The position numbers and the translations under genes were made by a program. Below, piece by piece: positions 14,832-18,334 of a DNA stretch of 18,334 bases. The stretch comes from Clostridia bacterium. Lineage in GTDB: Bacteria > Bacillota_A > Clostridia > TANB77 > CAG-508. A model generated the notes under the pieces. The model worked only from the letters and a program-made list of their open reading frames with translations. It did not search any database and had not been told where the DNA came from. The stretch lies in assembly GCA_017621295.1 (NCBI GenBank), contig JAGATI010000003.1, positions 1 through 18,334 on the forward strand. Direction: 5' to 3'. Positions within the stretch are counted from its first letter, which is position 1, and each line of letters starts with the position of its first letter.

Positions 14832-15896
14832 ATGAAACATATACATGAATTTCTTATAAACAAGAGAATAAATAAGAAAATAGATAGCAAAACTCCAGCA
14901 AAATACAAGGCTACAACTTATGAAGATTTACAAGATGCTATATTAGAATGCTTCAATGACAATAATCCTAACTTAAATTGCATTGATGTAAGCAACATAA
15001 CAAAAATGTCTAATTTGTTTAAAGACATAAATGACTTACATCCAAGATTGTCTTATGATATATGGAGAAAACTAGATATGTCAGAATGGGACACAAGTAA
15101 TGTAAGATCTATGTATTCTATGTTTGATGGTTGTAAGCATTTTGATGGTGATGTGTCAAATTGGGATGTTACTAAAGTAGATAACATGGATGCTATGTTC
15201 TATAATTGTGATGAATTCAAAGGAAAGGGATTGTCTACTTGGGATGTAAGCAATGTGAAGCAAATGGGTCATATGTTTTGTATGAATCAAAATTTAGATG
15301 ACAAAGAGATAGAAGACTGGAAAATAGACAGTGTTGCAGATGTTGAATGTATGTTTGCAGGTTGTCAGGCATTCAATCCTGACTTAAGCAAATGGAAATT
15401 GCCAAAAACATTGACTTATTTGAACAGTATGTTTGAAGATTGTGGTGCGTTTGAAGGTAAAGGGTTAGAAAATTGGGATGTGAGTAATATTGAAACGATG
15501 TATGAAACATTTTCAAATTGCATAAATTTCAATCCTGATTTGTCTAACTGGAATACATATAATTTAGTTAATATTAATCAAGCATTCTATAACTGTATAT
15601 CGTTTGATGGTAAGGGATTAGAAAATTGGAATGTAAAGAAATTAAAGCAAGCTGAACAAGCGTTTCAAGATTGTGAATATTTTAATCCAGATTTAAGCAA
15701 TTGGAACATATTTACAAGTAAAGATTCTACATTCTATATAAATGTAAATGTAAGATGGATGTTTCGAGGTTGTTCAAGATTCAATTGTAATTTGAATAAT
15801 TGGGATTTTTCTAATGTAAGTGAAAATCAATATGAACATATTTTCAGTGATACAAGTATGAAGAGAAAAAATATGCCAAAAAATATGAAATTATAG
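14832..15896 (+). CDS. DUF285/BspA-like repeat protein E (354 aa)
   Basis: It begins two bases after gene D's stop (TAATTATG junction), implying coupled translation. The leader is MKHIHEFLINKRINKKID. This is the longest and most diverged member. Of about ten repeats, several replace the V-x-N-V core (K-W-K-L-P-K-T-L; W-N-I-F-T-S-K-D-S), one carries a roughly eight-residue insertion, and the F-N-P-D-L and F-E-G-K-G-L variants alternate. That alternation hints that two-repeat units duplicated. The C-terminus is K-R-K-N-M-P-K-N-M-K-L. The stop is TAG, with an in-frame TGA two codons on. Confidence 0.88.
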   Translation: MKHIHEFLINKRINKKIDSKTPAKYKATTYEDLQDAILECFNDNNPNLNCIDVSNITKMSNLFKDINDLHPRLSYDIWRKLDMSEWDTSNVRSMYSMFDGCKHFDGDVSNWDVTKVDNMDAMFYNCDEFKGKGLSTWDVSNVKQMGHMFCMNQNLDDKEIEDWKIDSVADVECMFAGCQAFNPDLSKWKLPKTLTYLNSMFEDCGAFEGKGLENWDVSNIETMYETFSNCINFNPDLSNWNTYNLVNINQAFYNCISFDGKGLENWNVKKLKQAEQAFQDCEYFNPDLSNWNIFTSKDSTFYINVNVRWMFRGCSRFNCNLNNWDFSNVSENQYEHIFSDTSMKRKNMPKNMKL

Positions 15897-15898
15897 TT

Positions 15899-16666
15899 AT
15901 GAGACATATAAATGAATTTCTTGTAAATAAGAGGATAAATAAGAAAATAGACAATATACAATATATACCAAAGTCAATTGATGAGCTTAAGAACTTAATA
16001 AAAGATTTGTTAGATAAAAAGATATATGATTTGAATTGTATTGACGTCAGCAACATAATTGATATGCAATATTTGTTTTATGATATTGGTATGTCTGCAA
16101 TAGAAGAGAAAAGTATTGACATAAGTCTTTGGGACGTGAGTAGTGTTAGATTTATGCAAGGAATGTTCAAAGACTGTAAGTTGTTTAATTCTAATATAAG
16201 TAAATGGGATGTAAGTAGTGTTAGAGATATGTCTACTATGTTTAGTTGTTGTGAAAGCTTCAATCAAGACTTAAGTAATTGGAATATAAGCAATGTCACA
16301 AGTACTATAGGAATGTTTGAATTTTGCTATAAGTTTGAAGGCAAAGGATTGAAAAATTGGGATGTTAGTAAAGTTGATGGTGCATATGCAATGTTTTTAG
16401 ATTGTACAAAATTCAATGAAGACATTGGAAATTGGAATGTTAGCAATATTATAAATATGTCTCATATGTTCAGTAATTCTGGATTTAATCAAGACATAAG
16501 TAACTGGGATGTAAGCAAATGTGTAAACTTTACTAATATGTTTGCATTTGATAGAAATTTCAATAAGGATTTGTCAAAATGGAACATTAATAAAGATGCA
16601 TATACAAAAAATATGTTCAATCAATGTACATCATTAAAAATTAAGCCAAGTTGGTATAAAGAATAA
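15899..16666 (+). CDS. DUF285/BspA-like repeat protein F (255 aa)
   Basis: It starts two bases after gene E's TAG, the same tight spacing as D-E. The leader MRHINEFLVNKRINKKID and its DNA are very close to gene E's, so E and F look like a tandem duplication at their 5' ends. About seven repeats follow the YDLNCIDVSNIIDM cap. The fifth is two residues short (M-F-S-N-S-G-F-N) and the sixth carries Cys in place of the core Val-Asn (S-K-C-V-N-F). It ends L-K-I-K-P-S-W-Y-K-E, the P-x-W-Y-K-E type of ending shared with gene A. Confidence 0.88.
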   Translation: MRHINEFLVNKRINKKIDNIQYIPKSIDELKNLIKDLLDKKIYDLNCIDVSNIIDMQYLFYDIGMSAIEEKSIDISLWDVSSVRFMQGMFKDCKLFNSNISKWDVSSVRDMSTMFSCCESFNQDLSNWNISNVTSTIGMFEFCYKFEGKGLKNWDVSKVDGAYAMFLDCTKFNEDIGNWNVSNIINMSHMFSNSGFNQDISNWDVSKCVNFTNMFAFDRNFNKDLSKWNINKDAYTKNMFNQCTSLKIKPSWYKE

Positions 16667-16686
16667 AGCATATATGAAGCACATAT

Positions 16687-16706
16687 AAAAATTAAAATTT
16701 TAAATT
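16687..16706 (+). repeat. A/T-only leader repeat, copy 3
   Basis: AAAAATTAAAATTTTAAATT ends immediately at gene G's ATG and matches 1-19 (before gene A) exactly over their common length, with 593-610 nearly the same. The identity continues into the coding sequence (ATGTTACATATAAATGAATTTCT), so the leader and the tag-coding start move as one block. Confidence 0.6.
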
Positions 16707-17468
16707 ATGTTACATATAAATGAATTTCTTGTCAACAATAAAATAAATAAGAAGATTGATCAACACATATATCATCCTATAAACAAAAGAGAATTGTTAA
16801 AATCAATTAATGAATTGATGTTTTTAAATGAATATGACTTCAATTGCATTGATACTAGTCTTATAGATGATATGTCTTATTTATTCAATAATGTAAAATA
16901 TAGTAGAGATAAATATATAGATGTAAGCAATTGGGATGTAAGCAATGTTAGGGATATGTCTTATATGTTTGATGGTTTGTCATTCTTTAATGGTGATTTG
17001 TCCAATTGGAATGTCAGTAAAGTTGAAAATATGAAAAGAATGTTTAATGGTTGCAATAGATTTGAAGGAAATGGATTGGAATATTGGAATGTTGGTAATG
17101 TAAAGAATATGAGAGAGATGTTTGTTGGTTGTAATGAATTGACTTCAAATTTGAATGAATGGAATGTAAGCAATGTAACAAATATGTCACAAATGTTTTT
17201 GAATTGTTCAAAATTCAATGCTGACATAAGTAATTGGGATGTAAGCAATGTGGAGAATATGAACAGCATGTTCAACTTATGTAGAGAATTTAACCAACCA
17301 ATAGGAAAATGGAATACTAACAGCCTAATGTTCTTAGGAGAGATGTTTAAGAACTGTTCAAAGTTTGATCAAAACTTAGACAATTGGAATTATAAAAATT
17401 TCAGAAATGTACAAGATGCATTTCTATATTGTCCAAGTATGAGCAAATTGCCAAAGTGGTATATATAA
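16707..17468 (+). CDS. DUF285/BspA-like repeat protein G (253 aa)
   Basis: The leader MLHINEFLVNNKINKKID is nearly that of gene A at both protein and DNA level, although A lies 16 kb away on the far side of the head and tail genes. A YHPINKREL helix and the YDFNCIDTSLIDDM cap follow, then about seven repeats. The last two lose the V-x-N-V core (W-N-T-N-S-L-M-F; W-N-Y-K-N-F-R-N) and one uses A-F instead of M-F. It ends M-S-K-L-P-K-W-Y-I, another form of the P-x-W-Y ending. No membrane segment is seen. Confidence 0.88.
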   Translation: MLHINEFLVNNKINKKIDQHIYHPINKRELLKSINELMFLNEYDFNCIDTSLIDDMSYLFNNVKYSRDKYIDVSNWDVSNVRDMSYMFDGLSFFNGDLSNWNVSKVENMKRMFNGCNRFEGNGLEYWNVGNVKNMREMFVGCNELTSNLNEWNVSNVTNMSQMFLNCSKFNADISNWDVSNVENMNSMFNLCREFNQPIGKWNTNSLMFLGEMFKNCSKFDQNLDNWNYKNFRNVQDAFLYCPSMSKLPKWYI

Positions 17469-17475
17469 GTATTTT

Positions 17476-17531
17476 GAAATTTTTGAATGTTGTTACTATA
17501 AAAATTGAAAATTTTAAATGTTATTACTATA
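17476..17531 (+). repeat. Imperfect 25-bp direct repeat before gene H
   Basis: Two copies (17476-17500 and 17507-17531) match at 22 of 25 bases and begin 31 bases apart. Each has GAAA, a T-run, AATGTT and TTACTATA. The second copy resembles the A/T leader element seen before genes A, B and G. It lies in the 91-base gap before gene H and could be a regulatory direct repeat or a relic of duplication. Confidence 0.5.
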
Positions 17532-17559
17532 TTTGTATTGAACAAACAACTAAATATAT

Positions 17560-18300
17560 ATGAAACAACATTTTCTCATAAACAACAAAATTGTCAATAA
17601 GATAAATCAGAAGTATTATCCAAATACTAGAGATGAATTAGATGAAATTATAAGTTGTCTTATTAATGATGGAATATATAACTTAAATTGTATAGATACA
17701 TCTAAGATAATAAATATGAATTATCTATTTCAATCAATACCAGTAGAAGCACAAAAAGAATTAGATATATCAGATTGGGATGTAAGTAATGTTATAAGTA
17801 TGGATTATATGTTTTGGGGAGATAGATTTTTCAATTCTGATATAAGTAACTGGAATGTAAGTAATGTTAAGACAATGCAAAATATGTTTGCATCATGTGA
17901 CAATTTCAATTGTGACATAAGCAATTGGGATGTATCAAATGTTGAAAATATGTATAGTATATTCTATCATTGTTTATCATTTAATCAACCTATATATAAG
18001 TGGAATGTAAGTAATGTTAAGAATATGGGATATATGTTATCATATTGTGACAATTTCAATCAACCTTTAGATTGTTGGGATGTAAGCAATGTTGAGACTA
18101 TGGAGCATATGTTCTTTGGATCTTTAAAGTTTGATCAATATATTGGAAATTGGAATATCAGCAATGTTGATAATATGGAATATATGTTTGCATACTGTCG
18201 ATCATTTTCAGGAAAGGGTTTAAAGAACTGGAATTTAGACAACATACATAAAAAAGAAAGAATGTTTTCCTGTTGTAATTTTTTAAAAATGACATATTAG
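17560..18300 (+). CDS. DUF285/BspA-like repeat protein H (246 aa)
   Basis: The leader is of the short type without Glu (MKQHFLINNKIVNKIN), as in gene D. It has the YYPNTRDEL helix, the YNLNCIDTSKIINM cap and about seven repeats close to consensus; the seventh is the F-S-G-K-G-L variant. It ends F-L-K-M-T-Y followed by TAG. Compared with A and B (L-K-N-T-P-T-W-Y, L-T-N-T-P-T-W-Y) the end looks as if P-T-W had been lost between Thr and Tyr, so the C-terminus may have been shortened by a small in-frame deletion. In-frame TAA follows nine codons after the TAG. Confidence 0.87.
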   Translation: MKQHFLINNKIVNKINQKYYPNTRDELDEIISCLINDGIYNLNCIDTSKIINMNYLFQSIPVEAQKELDISDWDVSNVISMDYMFWGDRFFNSDISNWNVSNVKTMQNMFASCDNFNCDISNWDVSNVENMYSIFYHCLSFNQPIYKWNVSNVKNMGYMLSYCDNFNQPLDCWDVSNVETMEHMFFGSLKFDQYIGNWNISNVDNMEYMFAYCRSFSGKGLKNWNLDNIHKKERMFSCCNFLKMTY

Positions 18301-18334
18301 TGTAGACATGTCTCTCGCCCTTTCTAAGACACTT
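18301..18334 (+). other. Structured sequence after gene H, cut by window edge
   Basis: It contains the perfect palindrome AGACATGTCT (18303-18312) and a possible hairpin pairing GTGT/AGA with TCT/ACAC around a bulge. The octamer CTCGCCCT (18314-18321) is shared with the non-coding 3' region of the capsid gene (7438-7445). The window ends before its role can be judged. Confidence 0.3.

Noticed and set aside
17528..17535. TATATTTG with ATTG 20 bases upstream, resembling the Bacteroidota -7 and -33 promoter boxes before gene H (TATATTTG also at 2472-2479).
   Set aside because: The -7 pattern is weak and frequent in A/T-rich sequence, and the -33 match is only three of four. Worth testing by transcript mapping but not supportable as a feature.
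2355..18300. Possible TAG-to-glutamine recoding, as known for some Bacteroidota-infecting megaphages, because three genes end in TAG with another in-frame stop soon after.
   Set aside because: None of the seventeen genes, including the long head genes, has an internal TAG. The read-through extensions are only 2 to 9 residues and the TAG-ended proteins are complete, so the standard code is sufficient.

Overview
The window looks like part of the late (virion) region of a large T4-like tailed phage infecting a Bacteroidota host, probably a gut Bacteroides/Prevotella relative. The T4-like assignment rests on a recognisable gp21-type prohead protease and a gp23-type major capsid protein in T4 order. 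The host guess is an inference. Start codons are preceded by A/T-only leaders with no Shine-Dalgarno motif, the DNA is very A+T-rich, and one tail protein carries BIG2-type Ig repeats. All seventeen genes lie on the + strand. TAA is the main stop, with TAG and TGA also used, so the standard code fits.

Layout. (1) 1-2357: three DUF285/BspA-type repeat genes. (2) 2358-7417: head-assembly module, made of a protease fused to a scaffold-like tail with nine 12-residue repeats, an internal-core-like protein with a T4-style capsid-targeting N-terminus, a block of stacked hairpins, and the major capsid protein between two related terminator-like hairpins. (3) 7555-10478: a three-gene overlapping cassette of Vsr/EDxHD-type endonuclease, amino-methyltransferase and GNAT/DUF2156-like transferase, closed by a strong terminator. 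(4) 10601-13710: adhesion module of a small tail-fibre-like protein whose reading frame needs slippage on a ten-A run, a BIG2 fibre protein, and a fibre protein with a phosphodiester-glycosidase (NAGPA) domain, closed by a 16-bp terminator stem. (5) 13801-18300: five more DUF285 repeat genes, tightly packed.

How it works together. The protease should remove N-termini at [I/L]-x-E|[A/S/G] sites, and matching sites occur in the capsid protein, the core protein and the protease's own scaffold tail. The adhesion module would handle host binding and surface glycan cleavage. The most intriguing part is the eight-member DUF285 family flanking the head and tail genes. Its members have no signal peptide. 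Most share a conserved leader that resembles, in pattern and position, the capsid-targeting sequence of T4 internal proteins (and of the core protein here). I propose, as inference only, that they are packaged and injected repeat proteins acting inside the host. Alternatives are virion decoration or an ordinary cytoplasmic role.
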